Assembly (NCBI GenBank): GCA_050950205.1 | Contig: JBMNHF010000004.1 | Span: forward strand, 30,106 to 94,105 | DNA from: WRAV01 sp050950205 | Lineage (GTDB): Bacteria; Bacillota; Clostridia; Oscillospirales; Ruminococcaceae | Direction: 5' to 3' | DNA length: 64,000 bases | Part shown: positions 1 through 7,966 of the stretch, in pieces | Layout of the letters: each line of letters begins with the position of its first letter | Position numbering within the stretch: the stretch's first letter is position 1 | Position numbers and translations under genes: made by a program | The notes under the pieces: generated by a model | The model's input: the letters and a program-made list of their open reading frames with translations, nothing else | Databases searched by the model: none | What the model was told of the DNA's origin: nothing

Positions 1-610
1 TTAAAGAGCGCTATCCTGAAAAAGAGTTCATCACAACGCCTATGACGCAGGAAACAAAGCGCTGCCGGATGGCCCTCAATGCCGCCGGGTTGGGCAAAAC
101 CGTCGCCATGGTCTGCTCCGGTGACAGCGGCATCTATGGAATGGCCGCGCTGATATACGAGCTGAGGGGCGAGAGTGAGGAGCCGGAAATCGAAGTGATT
201 CCCGGCCTTACTGCGGCAAGCAGCGGGGCGGCGCTTTTGGGGGCGCCGCTGACCCACGATTTTGCGGTCATCAGCTTAAGCGACCGTTTAACCCCGTGGA
301 AAACGATTGAAAAACGGCTGGAGGCGGCGGCTGAAGCGGATCTCTCCATCGTTTTATACAATCCGGCGAGCCACGGTCGGCCCGACCATCTGCGCCGGGC
401 ATGTGACATTCTTCTGCGCCGTCTGCCGAAGGAGCGCCCCTGCGGGATAGTCCAGCATATCGGACGGGAGGGGAAAACCGCCGGTTTACGACGCTCGGGG
501 AGCTTAAGGACGCCGACGTCGATATGTTCTGCACCGTTTTTATTGGCAATGCCTCCACCAAAGTCATCGGCGGCAACATGGTCACGCCGCGAGGGTACCG
601 CGATGTATAA
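1..610 (+). pseudogene. cobJ: Precorrin-3B C17-methyltransferase, 3' part, frameshifted
   Basis: The gene enters from outside the window. It encodes the ring-contracting methyltransferase of corrin synthesis (CobJ/CbiH family). The tetrapyrrole methylase motifs SGDSGIYGMA and VIPGLTAASSG are clear. After the conserved IGREGK (to about base 476) the frame is lost. The next frame down continues with TTLGELKDADVDMFCTVFIG and ends GGNMVTPRGYRDV at the TAA at 608-610, the normal end of the family. One base is missing within GGGGAAAA (470-477). The frame in use before the break happens to run on into cobK, giving a false fusion. The stop overlaps the cobK start by 8 bases, so the original operon order is intact. 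A sequencing error or a real mutation is equally possible. Confidence 0.85.
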
Positions 611-2594
611 GCTTTGTGTGTTTGCCGGCACAACGGAGGGGCGCAGGTTGATTGAGTTTCTTGCCGCCCAGCCTGCCTGCGTCACCGCCTGCGTGGCGAC
701 GGAGTACGGCGAGGCCCTTTTGGAGCCGTCTGAAAATCTTACGGTGCTTAGCCGACGGCTCACAGCGGATGAAATGACGCAGTTTTTTAAGGAAAACGCT
801 TTTGAGCTCGTCATCGACGCCACGCACCCTTATGCCGCAGCCGTCACCGAGAACATTCGCCATGCGTGCGGATTAGCGGGCACAGAGTATCTGCGGCTCG
901 CTCGGAAGGATTCGGAGATTTCCGCCGATGCCGTCTGTGTGCCCGACGTTGCCGCGGCCATTGAGTTTTTAAATTCAACGGAGGGAAATATTTTGCTCAC
1001 AACGGGGAGCAAGGAAATCAACAAGTTTGCAGGACTAAATGGGTTTTCTGAGCGTGTGTACGCCCGCGTTCTTCCCATGACAGACTCCCTTGAAGCCTGT
1101 CGAGCCGTTGGGCTTCAGCCGGATCATATCATTGCCATGCAGGGGCCGTTTACGGAGGAAATGAACGAGGCGATGGCGCGGTTTGTCTCCGCCAAGTGGC
1201 TTGTTACGAAAGACGGGGGAGATGCGGGTGGTTTTGATTCCAAAGCGGCCGCGGCGCAAAAAGCGGGGGCCCGTATTTTGGTTATCGGGCGGCCGGCTCA
1301 GGTAGAAGGGTTTTCTTTAGCGGATACAATCGAGCAGCTGTGTTCACGGTTTGGTTTTGTTCGGAAACCGTGTGTGAGCATTGTGGGTATAGGCCCGGGC
1401 AGCCGGGATTCCATGACAGTCGCGGCGCGGCGAGCCATCGAAAAGGCCGACTGCCTCATCGGGGCAAAACGCATGCTTCATGCGGTCGCCTCATCTGGGA
1501 AAAAACTCTATGATGCGATAGCGCCGAACGATATAGCGGCTTTCATTAGAGACCATGGTGAATATCGACGTTTTGCGGTTGTCCTATCCGGCGATGTGGG
1601 TTTTTATAGTGGAGCGAAAAAACTCCTGCCGCTTCTTTCCGACTGCGAGGTTGAGGTTCAGCCTGGCGTGAGCTCTCTTGTCTATCTGTGTGCCAGACTG
1701 AAAACCTCTTATGAAGACGTGGTTACGGCGAGCGTTCACGGGAGGGAAGAGAATATCGTCCCCGTGGTTAAGGGGAATCCCCGCGTGTTTGTTCTGGTCG
1801 GCGACGAGGGGGGCATGGCAGATTTATGCCGGTCTTTAATTGATGCCGGGCTTGGAGACGTAAAGCTGCATATCGGTGAGCGGCTGAGCTATTCCGATGA
1901 GAGAATAACGTCAGGTACGGCGAGAGAGCTCGCTTGCGGCGTGTATGACGCGCTCTGCGTCGCCCTTATAGAAAACGAGAAGGCGGGCGCCGTTGTTACC
2001 CACGGGCTGCCGGACGAAGCATTTTGGCGGGGAAACGGAGAGGACGGAATCGTCCCCATGACGAAGAGCGAAGTGCGCTCGGTCTGCCTCTCTAAACTTC
2101 GGCTCACGGATCGGGCCGTCTGCTGGGATATTGGCGCAGGGACAGGGTCAGTAGCCATTGAAATGGCGATTCAAGCAAAAAACGGGCATGTCTTTGCCGT
2201 TGAACGAAATGAAGCAGCCCTCTCTCTTATAGAGAAAAACAAAGAGCGTCTGGGCGTCCGCAACTTGACAGTGGTGAACGGCTATGCTCCAGATGCCTGC
2301 CGTGACCTGCCGGCTCCGACCCATGTGTTTATCGGCGGCAGCAATGGCAATATGCGGGAGATTCTCGCGCTTTTGCTGGAGAAAAACCCAAACGTTCGCA
2401 TTGTAGCGACGGCGGTTACGCTGGAGTCGATTGCGGAGCTTGCAGACTGCATGAAGGAGTATCCTTTTACGGAAACCGAGACTGTCTCTATGACAATCGC
2501 GCGGGATAGGAAGCTTGGCGCATACCATCTGATGACGGGGCGTAACCCGGTATACATTTATACCCTGCAGGCGGGGGACGCTGCCGGCGGGTAA
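603..2594 (+). CDS. cobK: Precorrin-6A reductase fused to CbiE/CbiT precorrin methyltransferase-decarboxylase
   Basis: The predicted protein is 663 residues in three parts. Residues 1 to about 250 are CobK (start MYKLCVFAGTTEGR; later DATHPYAA), the NADPH-dependent precorrin-6 reductase. From about residue 257 (VSIVGIGPGS) comes the CbiE methylase, with LSGDVGFYSGA and VQPGVSSLVYL. The last 190 residues are CbiT, with the SAM motif DIGAGTGSVAIEMA. Together they would reduce precorrin-6, methylate at C-5 and C-15 and remove the C-12 acetate carboxyl group. The start at 603 is chosen because the family begins there and it overlaps the cobJ stop. The longer reading frame from upstream is an artefact of the cobJ frameshift. 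cobQ follows after 33 bases. Confidence 0.88.
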   Translation: MYKLCVFAGTTEGRRLIEFLAAQPACVTACVATEYGEALLEPSENLTVLSRRLTADEMTQFFKENAFELVIDATHPYAAAVTENIRHACGLAGTEYLRLARKDSEISADAVCVPDVAAAIEFLNSTEGNILLTTGSKEINKFAGLNGFSERVYARVLPMTDSLEACRAVGLQPDHIIAMQGPFTEEMNEAMARFVSAKWLVTKDGGDAGGFDSKAAAAQKAGARILVIGRPAQVEGFSLADTIEQLCSRFGFVRKPCVSIVGIGPGSRDSMTVAARRAIEKADCLIGAKRMLHAVASSGKKLYDAIAPNDIAAFIRDHGEYRRFAVVLSGDVGFYSGAKKLLPLLSDCEVEVQPGVSSLVYLCARLKTSYEDVVTASVHGREENIVPVVKGNPRVFVLVGDEGGMADLCRSLIDAGLGDVKLHIGERLSYSDERITSGTARELACGVYDALCVALIENEKAGAVVTHGLPDEAFWRGNGEDGIVPMTKSEVRSVCLSKLRLTDRAVCWDIGAGTGSVAIEMAIQAKNGHVFAVERNEAALSLIEKNKERLGVRNLTVVNGYAPDACRDLPAPTHVFIGGSNGNMREILALLLEKNPNVRIVATAVTLESIAELADCMKEYPFTETETVSMTIARDRKLGAYHLMTGRNPVYIYTLQAGDAAGG

Positions 2595-2627
2595 CCCAAA
2601 GATCGTGGTTGTGGAAAGGAAACGACG

Positions 2628-4091
2628 ATGGCAAAGAACATTATGATACAGGGGACCATGTCCAACGCGGGAAAGAGCCTGCTGGCGGCGGCGCTGTGCC
2701 GCATTTTTAGGCAGGACGGCTACCGCGTCGCTCCCTTTAAGAGCCAGAACATGGCCCTCAACTCCTTCATCACGGAGACGGGGGGCGAGATGGGGCGGGC
2801 GCAGGTGGTGCAGGCGGAGTGTGCCGGCATCGCGCCGGACGTGCGCATGAACCCCATTCTCCTCAAGCCCACCACGGACAAGGGCAGCCAGGTTATCGTC
2901 GGCGGCAGGGCGCTGGGGAACATGACGGCGACGGAGTACTACGCGAAGAAGATGGACTTTCTTCCCATGGTCATGGACGCCTACAACAGCCTCGCCGCGG
3001 AAAGCGATGTCATCGTCATCGAGGGGGCGGGGAGTCCCGCGGAGATTAACCTTAAGCGGGACGACTTCGTGAACATGGGCCTTGCAAAACTCGTGGACGC
3101 GCCGGTGCTGCTGGCGGGGGACATTGACAGAGGCGGCGTCTTCGCCCAGCTTTACGGGACGATTGTCCTTCTCGACCCGGACGAGCGGGCGCGGGTTAAG
3201 GGGACTATCGTCAACAAGTTCCGGGGGGACCGCTCCATTTTAGAGCCGGGGCTGAAAACCCTGGAGGAGCTCTGCGGCGTCCCCGTGGCGGGCGTCGTGC
3301 CATACATCCACGTGAACATCGACGATGAGGACAGCCTTACAGAGCGTTTCCACCGAAGCACCAAGAAGGGACTTATCGACATCGCCGTCATCCGCCTTCC
3401 CTATATCTCGAACTTCACGGACTTTGCCCCCTTCGAGCGGCAGGAGAACGTCTCCCTGCGGTATGTGGAGAGCGTTGGGGAGCTTGGCCGCCCGGATATG
3501 ATTATCCTGCCCGGGACGAAAAGCACCATCGCAGACCTCGTCTGGCTGCGGGAGAGCGGCCTTGAGACAGCTATCCTGCAGGCGGCGTCTTCCGGAACGC
3601 TGGTGTTCGGCATTTGCGGCGGGTATCAGATGCTCGGGCGCAAGATATCCGACCCGGAGCAGGTGGAGTCGGCGGGGCTTACGGAAATTCGCGGCATGGG
3701 CCTTCTTGAGATGGACACGGTTTTCCGCGGGGAAAAGGTGCAGACCCAGACGAAGGGTGTGTTCGATGCGGTGCCCGGGATGCTCTCGGGTCTTAGCGGC
3801 ATGGCCTACGAAGGCTACGAGATTCATATGGGCCGCAGCGAGGAAAAAATGCCCGCGATTATGGGCGCGGGCAGCGTGTACGGCAGCTACATCCACGGAA
3901 TTTTCGACGCGCCGGGGATTTGCGAGACGATTCTCAGAGCCTTGTGCCGCAAAAAGGGGATTGCCTTCGAGACCCTCGGGGCGGAGGACCCCCGGGCATA
4001 CAAGGAAAGGCAGTACGACATCCTCGCCGCCGCCGTGCGAGAAGGCCTCGACATGGACTTTGTGTATCGGGCGCTGAATAGAGAGGTTTGA
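2628..4091 (+). CDS. cobQ: Cobyric acid synthase
   Basis: CobQ/CbiP amidates four carboxylates of adenosylcobyrinate a,c-diamide using glutamine and ATP. The 487 residues match the family length. The N-terminal dethiobiotin-synthetase-like ATPase shows GTMSNAGKS at residues 9-17 and PFKSQNMALNS. The C-terminal class I glutaminase domain has FGICGGYQMLG with nucleophile Cys330 and SYIHGIFD with His423. It lies 33 bases after the CobK-CbiET gene and reads as the last gene of the operon in this window. No terminator stands directly behind it; the first strong one is about 260 bases on. Later genes (cobD, cobU, cobS) are not present. Confidence 0.95.
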   Translation: MAKNIMIQGTMSNAGKSLLAAALCRIFRQDGYRVAPFKSQNMALNSFITETGGEMGRAQVVQAECAGIAPDVRMNPILLKPTTDKGSQVIVGGRALGNMTATEYYAKKMDFLPMVMDAYNSLAAESDVIVIEGAGSPAEINLKRDDFVNMGLAKLVDAPVLLAGDIDRGGVFAQLYGTIVLLDPDERARVKGTIVNKFRGDRSILEPGLKTLEELCGVPVAGVVPYIHVNIDDEDSLTERFHRSTKKGLIDIAVIRLPYISNFTDFAPFERQENVSLRYVESVGELGRPDMIILPGTKSTIADLVWLRESGLETAILQAASSGTLVFGICGGYQMLGRKISDPEQVESAGLTEIRGMGLLEMDTVFRGEKVQTQTKGVFDAVPGMLSGLSGMAYEGYEIHMGRSEEKMPAIMGAGSVYGSYIHGIFDAPGICETILRALCRKKGIAFETLGAEDPRAYKERQYDILAAAVREGLDMDFVYRALNREV

Positions 4092-4350
4092 GTCTACTGT
4101 AATTGAAGCATGGTCTCGAGTATTTTTGGTTTGGCGGAATTATTCTTTAGTTGAAAACATTAAGCCATCAGACACATAGATAGACAGAAACTCGGGCAAC
4201 TAAAAGCAATAACCGATGTCTGCCAATATATACTTGTCAATAGGCTTAAATCAAATGGGGTTCCACTGGCACCCCATTATTTATGTAGGGAATACCCAGT
4301 GATGAAGGATCAATGTTGTTACTAGGACAACATCCAGCTTTTCGGAAACG
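4092..4350. other. AT-rich intergenic stretch
   Basis: No open frame with family features, RNA gene or repeat is seen between the cobQ stop and the terminator. Base composition falls abruptly from GC-rich to AT-rich here, which marks the left edge of the accessory patch. Confidence 0.5.
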
Positions 4351-4390
4351 ATTTCGCCGACCGGCTTGCCGGTCGGCGAAATTTCTTTTG
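4351..4390 (+). terminator. Strong intrinsic terminator
   Basis: A perfect 14-bp stem (4351-4364 with 4369-4382) closes a CTTG loop and is followed by TTCTTTT. It would end transcription from the cobalamin operon. The opposite strand lacks a good T run. Confidence 0.8.
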
Positions 4391-4573
4391 CTATGTCTGC
4401 AGCATGGAGTCATAATTACCTTTGCTGTGTGCATCCAGATGGGCGTCTTTCAGATACATTTTTTCAACCGATAGGTTTGGGTGTTCTTCGAGAATCTTTC
4501 GTACTGATCCATCATTTTCATTTTTCTTGAGCAGTAACAGAATATTGTTTATCGTAATGAGTGGCTCGAAAAG
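4391..4573 (-). pseudogene. 3' fragment of an unrecognised gene
   Basis: Reading leftwards from about 4573, a frame without a start codon encodes EPLITINNILLLLKKN and later EEHPNLSVEKMYLKDAHLDA, ending at a TAG (4391-4393). The composition and lack of stops suggest a real C-terminus. I do not recognise the family. It is joined directly to the broken end of the PIN gene, in a different frame, so it appears to be the tail of another gene brought in by a deletion or recombination. Confidence 0.45.
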
Positions 4574-4842
4574 ATATGCCCGGCTTTGGGTTTTTCGGTA
4601 AGCTGATAATATATATCATAGGCTTCCGTAGCCACATCAATGGACATTACCTGTGCTTGTCCCACCGAAAGGAGTGCATCTACTCTTGCCTTTAGGTGCG
4701 CAATCCCGGGATAGGACAGTTCGTCATAAACAGTTTTAGGAATAACGATCCTACCGGGATATAACTTAACCAATAAATTTTCATTCCCAACCCACAAAAA
4801 AGCCGAGATACAGTCGCTATCAAAAAAGAGCGAATCAGTCAA
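4549..4842 (-). pseudogene. PIN-domain (toxin-like) protein, 3'-truncated
   Basis: The N-terminal half is a PIN-like fold: FFDSDCISAFLW carries the first acidic residue, followed by GRIVIPKTVYDELS. Such proteins are often encoded with XRE and ImmA genes and act as nucleases or toxins. The start is a TTG at 4842 whose first bases overlap the upstream peptidase stop (TTGACTGA); the ATG further up is inside that gene. After EKPKAGH the expected continuation with the remaining acidic residues is missing and the frame ends within 9 codons, where the unrelated gene tail begins. The product therefore lacks half of its active site and is probably inactive. Confidence 0.65.
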
Positions 4843-5593
4843 GCAATTCGCCCCCTTCGATTTCCTCCCCATAGACGAGGTCGGAACGGAAAGCAGATAG
4901 CAGCAATTCATCATATTTGCCGCTGGATATTAGCCCTTGTTCCAAAGCTTTTTCCGCCTGCTGAATATAGTAGCCGTATGTCCTGTATCGCTTATCTTCG
5001 GGTGTCGGTCTATAGAGTGTATCATCGTAGCCAAGATTAAGAGCAGATAAAATTACGTTTTGGCGCATTGAATCAGCTTCTTCACGGGTTAATTCATTTT
5101 CGCTGAGCAGCCGGTAAAGGATAGCTTGGCGGCTAACACGAAAGTATTGCTCCAAACGCACAACATCATGAATGGAAAGCTTGGCGGAGCTCGACTTTTT
5201 CAGCTGGTCAATTTTATCCGAAAGGGCATCCGGGGGCATAAGCAAATACGATGCAAACTGATCTGCTTGCTTTTCCTTTTCATTTCCCTCGCCGATTGTT
5301 TTTGCACACACCGCAGTGAGTTCGTCATCATCAAAATACAGGTGATATAGTTCATGAGCCATGGAAAAGCGCTGCCTTCCAAGGGTCATGGCTGAATTAA
5401 TGGCGATGACATTGCTGCCGGTTCCCTTAATACAAATACCGCTAATGTGATTCCCCATCGGATAGTATACGATGGATAATTTATCGATTGTATGAACCAA
5501 TGCCAATATATCGATCGGAGAAGTCGCATCTTCTCCAAGCTCTTTCCGTAAACTGAGAGCTTTTTTCCATAACTCTATTCTATCCATTGGCAT
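4835..5593 (-). CDS. ImmA/IrrE family metallopeptidase
   Basis: A 252-residue COG2856-type zinc peptidase. The metal motif HELYH (His80, Glu81, His84) sits in RFSMAHELYHLYFDDD. Members of this family cleave a partner XRE repressor, as ImmA does for ImmR in ICEBs1. The start at 5593 is chosen because GAGGG lies 5 bases upstream; ATGs at 5605 and 5587 are alternatives. The gene overlaps the end of the XRE gene by 14 bases and the start of the PIN gene by 8, so the three form one operon. A role as derepressor of the PIN/XRE module or of a mobile element is inferred. Confidence 0.85.
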   Translation of the reverse strand: MPMDRIELWKKALSLRKELGEDATSPIDILALVHTIDKLSIVYYPMGNHISGICIKGTGSNVIAINSAMTLGRQRFSMAHELYHLYFDDDELTAVCAKTIGEGNEKEKQADQFASYLLMPPDALSDKIDQLKKSSSAKLSIHDVVRLEQYFRVSRQAILYRLLSENELTREEADSMRQNVILSALNLGYDDTLYRPTPEDKRYRTYGYYIQQAEKALEQGLISSGKYDELLLSAFRSDLVYGEEIEGGELLD

Positions 5594-5933
5594 GCTCACC
5601 CTCAAGCAATTGAGTCATAAAGTGGCTATTTAAAGCAATCCTGTTTATGGCGCTAATTGCGTCCAAGTCATCTTCTCCGATTTCGCTTGCACGAAGCGCA
5701 AAGGACAGCGGTTTAACCTTCATTTCCGGCTCCATGAGTGCAGATACCCGCGTACCAAACAAGGCTGCAAGCTTATCCAGCATATCCGCCGTCAGTGCCC
5801 GTTTGCCTTTCTCGACCATAGACACAAGGCTTTGATCGACATGAAGATAATTAGCCACATTGCTTTGTGTAAGGCCGCTATTTTCGCGCAGAGATTTTAT
5901 CCTTGCTCCGATGATCTCCAGAGAGTTATTCAT
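5580..5933 (-). CDS. XRE-family transcriptional regulator
   Basis: A 117-residue protein with an N-terminal helix-turn-helix: IKSLRENSGLTQSNVANYLHVDQSLVSMVEKGKR is spread over residues 12-45, the Cro/C1 arrangement. The C-terminal half is probably for dimerisation and contact with the peptidase. A good ribosome site (GGGAGG) lies before the ATG. It is the first gene of the XRE-ImmA-PIN operon. Upstream, around 5965-5985, are two close direct repeats (TTTGTCA, ATTGTCG) that could be its operator; that is a guess. Confidence 0.88.
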   Translation of the reverse strand: MNNSLEIIGARIKSLRENSGLTQSNVANYLHVDQSLVSMVEKGKRALTADMLDKLAALFGTRVSALMEPEMKVKPLSFALRASEIGEDDLDAISAINRIALNSHFMTQLLEGEHANG

Positions 5934-6171
5934 GATAATGCCTCCCTTCTATATTTATAGTATATGCCGCATTTGTCATATTGTCGATCAAATTTATAGC
6001 TTATTTTATGACAGTGCTTAGGCATTTATTATTCTCTGATTATGCTTCTATACATTGATACTGAATTTAATGGGATTTTGTTTGAAACAACAAGTTCAAT
6101 GTGTTCAATTTTTATAAGATATATCTTTGATGTTGTATTGTTATGGAAAGAGATAAAGAGGTGTTTTGTTT

Positions 6172-6339
6172 ATGATTAAACGAGAGTCACATATGAGTCA
6201 TATTCGTCCCTTCATAGGAAACGATCTCATTAAGATTTTAACCGGCATCCGGTGTCTTATTTTCGATGCCAGTTGCAGTCAGCGAAATTCAATTGATATT
6301 CTAAAGAAATTCGTGTATAATATCTTTAGAATTGTGTAA
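6172..6339 (+). pseudogene. N-terminal remnant of an AAA-type ATPase
   Basis: A 55-codon frame starts MIKRESHMSHIRPFIGND and reaches LIKILTGIR, which resembles the beginning of the ATP-binding DUF4143/AAA_14 proteins, where GIRRSGKS would follow. Here the P-loop is replaced by CLIFDASCSQ and the frame ends at the TAA inside the following antitoxin leader. It seems to be a relic cut off just before the Walker A motif. The family assignment is from memory of the N-terminus only. Confidence 0.45.
6293..6332 (+). promoter_or_regulatory. Promoter and operator of the RelBE-type locus
   Basis: TTGATA (6293-6298) and TATAAT (6316-6321) are 17 bases apart. A perfect 10-bp inverted repeat, ATTCTAAAGA (6298-6307) and TCTTTAGAAT (6323-6332), brackets the -10 box, as expected for autoregulation by the antitoxin or the toxin-antitoxin complex. 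Confidence 0.8.
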
Positions 6340-6352
6340 GGAGGTAAACGCT

Positions 6353-6640
6353 ATGCCAAATATAAAGTCCAGCACTGACCTGCGGAATAACTATAATGAG
6401 ATATCCACCTTCTGTCATGAAAGCCGTGAACCTGTTTTTATCACAAAAAACGGGCAGGGAGATTTGGCGGTTATGAGCATTGAAACCTATGAGGCACTCA
6501 GCGGCAAGCTTGAACTGTATCACCTGCTTGACGAAGGACGATCGGCCGTCAAAGCGGGTAAAAAGCGTCCACTTCAAGATGTCATGAAGGATATTAAGCG
6601 AGGCATCGCCGATGGCGAAATATTGGGTAGATGTATCTGA
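6353..6640 (+). CDS. RelB/Phd-type antitoxin
   Basis: A 95-residue type II antitoxin. The N-terminal Phd/YefM-like DNA-binding part reads MPNIKSSTDLRNNYNEIS and EPVFITKNGQGDLAVMSIE; the C-terminal 30 residues would wrap the toxin. The ATG at 6353 follows a perfect AAGGAGGT. The upstream ATG at 6332 lies inside the operator repeat and lacks a ribosome site. The toxin gene overlaps by 29 bases. It probably represses its own promoter through the inverted repeat just upstream. Confidence 0.9.
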   Translation: MPNIKSSTDLRNNYNEISTFCHESREPVFITKNGQGDLAVMSIETYEALSGKLELYHLLDEGRSAVKAGKKRPLQDVMKDIKRGIADGEILGRCI

Positions 6641-6926
6641 ACCAGCCGAAAACGACCTTAGGGACATTGTTCGGTATATTGCTTCTCAGCTGTCAGCTCC
6701 CATATCGGCAACTCGTATGATGGAGCTTTTTGAAGAGGCAATGCTAAGTCTGTCCGATATGCCGCAGCGCTGTCCGCTTGTTTCAGACGATCGTCTATCT
6801 CAAATGGGATACAGGAAACTAATTGTAAAAAATTACGTTGTGTTTTTTTCCATAGACGAGAAGAACAAGGTGGTTGACGTTGAAAGAATTCTGTACGGCA
6901 GACGCGACTGGATCAGATTTTTATAA
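6612..6926 (+). CDS. RelE/ParE-family toxin
   Basis: A 104-residue protein of the ParE/RelE fold: AENDLRDIVRYIASQLS at the N-terminus, then GYRKLIVKNYVVFFSID and a C-terminal VERILYGRRDWIRFL. The last stretch (ILYGRRDW) is typical of the chain that ends at the active or gyrase-contact site. Whether it is an mRNA endonuclease (RelE) or a gyrase poison (ParE) cannot be settled by eye. Translation is coupled to the antitoxin through a 29-base overlap. Confidence 0.9.
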   Translation: MAKYWVDVSEPAENDLRDIVRYIASQLSAPISATRMMELFEEAMLSLSDMPQRCPLVSDDRLSQMGYRKLIVKNYVVFFSIDEKNKVVDVERILYGRRDWIRFL

Positions 6927-6936
6927 TCGATACAAG

Positions 6937-6974
6937 AACAGGGTGACACTATGCAAAGTAGTCACCCTGTTTTC
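6937..6974 (+). terminator. Terminator of the toxin-antitoxin operon
   Basis: An 11-bp stem (6937-6947 with 6961-6971) is followed by a short T run. It stands 11 bases after the toxin stop and also separates the converging HTH gene. Confidence 0.75.
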
Positions 6975-6997
6975 ATGTAAATGGATGCGCCGAGCAT

Positions 6998-7558
6998 TTA
7001 GGGATTTCGATACTGATCCAGCAGCTCTATATGCTTTTTGGACTTCTGATGGATGCGGCAAGCTTCTGTTGCCATATAGTTTATCAAGCTGTCCTTTGGC
7101 ACTAAATACTTGGTATAATACCATACCCCCGTTATCTTTTCTGCCTTGATCCATTCAGATACTGTGGTTTGGCAGTATCCCGTTAGCTTTGTGACATCAT
7201 TTACCGTGAGGGCATCCGGAAAAGTGTGCCACTTGTTCTTAAGCATTGCCATAAACTTCTCGGAGTTGATTGCCTTCGCCGTTTGGCGCTTCGGTTTATA
7301 TTTTATTCCGCTTGAAAATATCCCCGGTGGTGTCAGCAGGGTCTCAGGAGATTCTTCCAAGCGGGTAAGGTATGCAATAACGTCGGTTATTTGGATTTTA
7401 AACCTGCGGGTCTTTTTGCCGGTATCCTCGCAGGGGATATATCCGTTCTCCAAAAGCCATGTGGCTTTTCGTTTGCTTATGCGGCAAATTCTGTAAAGCT
7501 GGTCTTGACTTATCTTCTCCGGATATTCAGCCAGAAGGTAAGAGTAGTCGGTGGCCAT
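6998..7558 (-). CDS. Helix-turn-helix DNA-binding protein of unknown role
   Basis: A 186-residue basic protein with two probable helix-turn-helix units: SQDQLYRICRISKRKATWLL near residues 15-35 and LTVNDVTKLTGYCQTTVSEW near residues 115-135. The first resembles excisionase/MerR-type helices that read a short site. The ATG at 7558 lies 7 bases after GGAGG; one more ATG at 7561 is closer to it. It converges on the toxin-antitoxin operon and lies 350 bases from the tRNA-Ser scar, so it may be an element-encoded regulator or recombination factor. No integrase gene is visible. Confidence 0.65.
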   Translation of the reverse strand: MATDYSYLLAEYPEKISQDQLYRICRISKRKATWLLENGYIPCEDTGKKTRRFKIQITDVIAYLTRLEESPETLLTPPGIFSSGIKYKPKRQTAKAINSEKFMAMLKNKWHTFPDALTVNDVTKLTGYCQTTVSEWIKAEKITGVWYYTKYLVPKDSLINYMATEACRIHQKSKKHIELLDQYRNP

Positions 7559-7901
7559 CATCGTTCCTCCCATCACATTGATCCTTAGGACAGAGAATTA
7601 TGCTCTGTCTGCTGCAGGATGTTCTGTTAAAAATCAATGTCAATGGTAGGATACGCTTGGTTTTGCTTTTTCAAATCGCCGGGAAACTAAAGTATCTTAA
7701 GGTTATTTCGCCGGTTGTTTTTCTACGGTTTTTCTACACTTTTTCTACACTTTGCCCTGAAAACCGCTAAATCAGTGTGGTATGCCCCTGCGGGGAAATA
7801 TCGGCGTTTGTGTCTGAAAAGCCTTTATTTATGCGGGTTTGCGGGATTTTATCTTCTCCTAAAGTTACTCTCGCAAACTCATAAGAACTTGCCTTCAAAT
7901 A
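7559..7901. other. Non-coding stretch before the integration scar
   Basis: No convincing gene. The pyrimidine-rich repeats CGGTTGTTTTTC and TTTTTCTACACTTT (about 7720-7755) may be recombinase arm sites next to the attachment core. That is conjecture. Confidence 0.3.
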
Positions 7902-7960
7902 ACTCGAAATCAGGTTGTCGAGCAATCGGCACGTGAGTTCGAATCTCACCGCCTCCGCCA
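7902..7960 (+). other. 3' half of tRNA-Ser(CGA): attachment-site scar
   Basis: From the anticodon loop CTCGAAA (7903-7909) to the terminal CCA this is the 3' half of a class II tRNA. It has anticodon stem TCAGG, a variable arm (TGTCGA with TCGGCA), T arm GTGAG-TTCGAAT-CTCAC (7933-7949), acceptor strand CGCCTCC and CCA. The 5' half is absent and the preceding sequence does not pair with it. A site-specific element that recombined in the anticodon loop would leave exactly this end. The tRNA's own terminator follows directly, so the element lies to the left. Confidence 0.8.
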
Positions 7961-7966
7961 AGGTTA

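Noticed and set aside
470..477. Programmed -1 frameshift in cobJ
   Set aside because: GGGGAAAA does not give the X-XXY-YYZ slippery pattern in the zero frame and no stimulatory hairpin is evident.
42..2594. Single 850-residue CobJ-CobK-CbiET protein
   Set aside because: Residues about 145-187 of the translation are out-of-frame nonsense; the real CobJ end and CobK start lie in overlapping frames.
4246..4434. Leftward frame of 62 codons across the terminator hairpin
   Set aside because: Runs through a perfect terminator stem and overlaps a better-supported gene remnant in another frame.
7767..7961. Leftward frame ending in the tRNA-Ser fragment
   Set aside because: Starts inside tRNA sequence and has no coding character.
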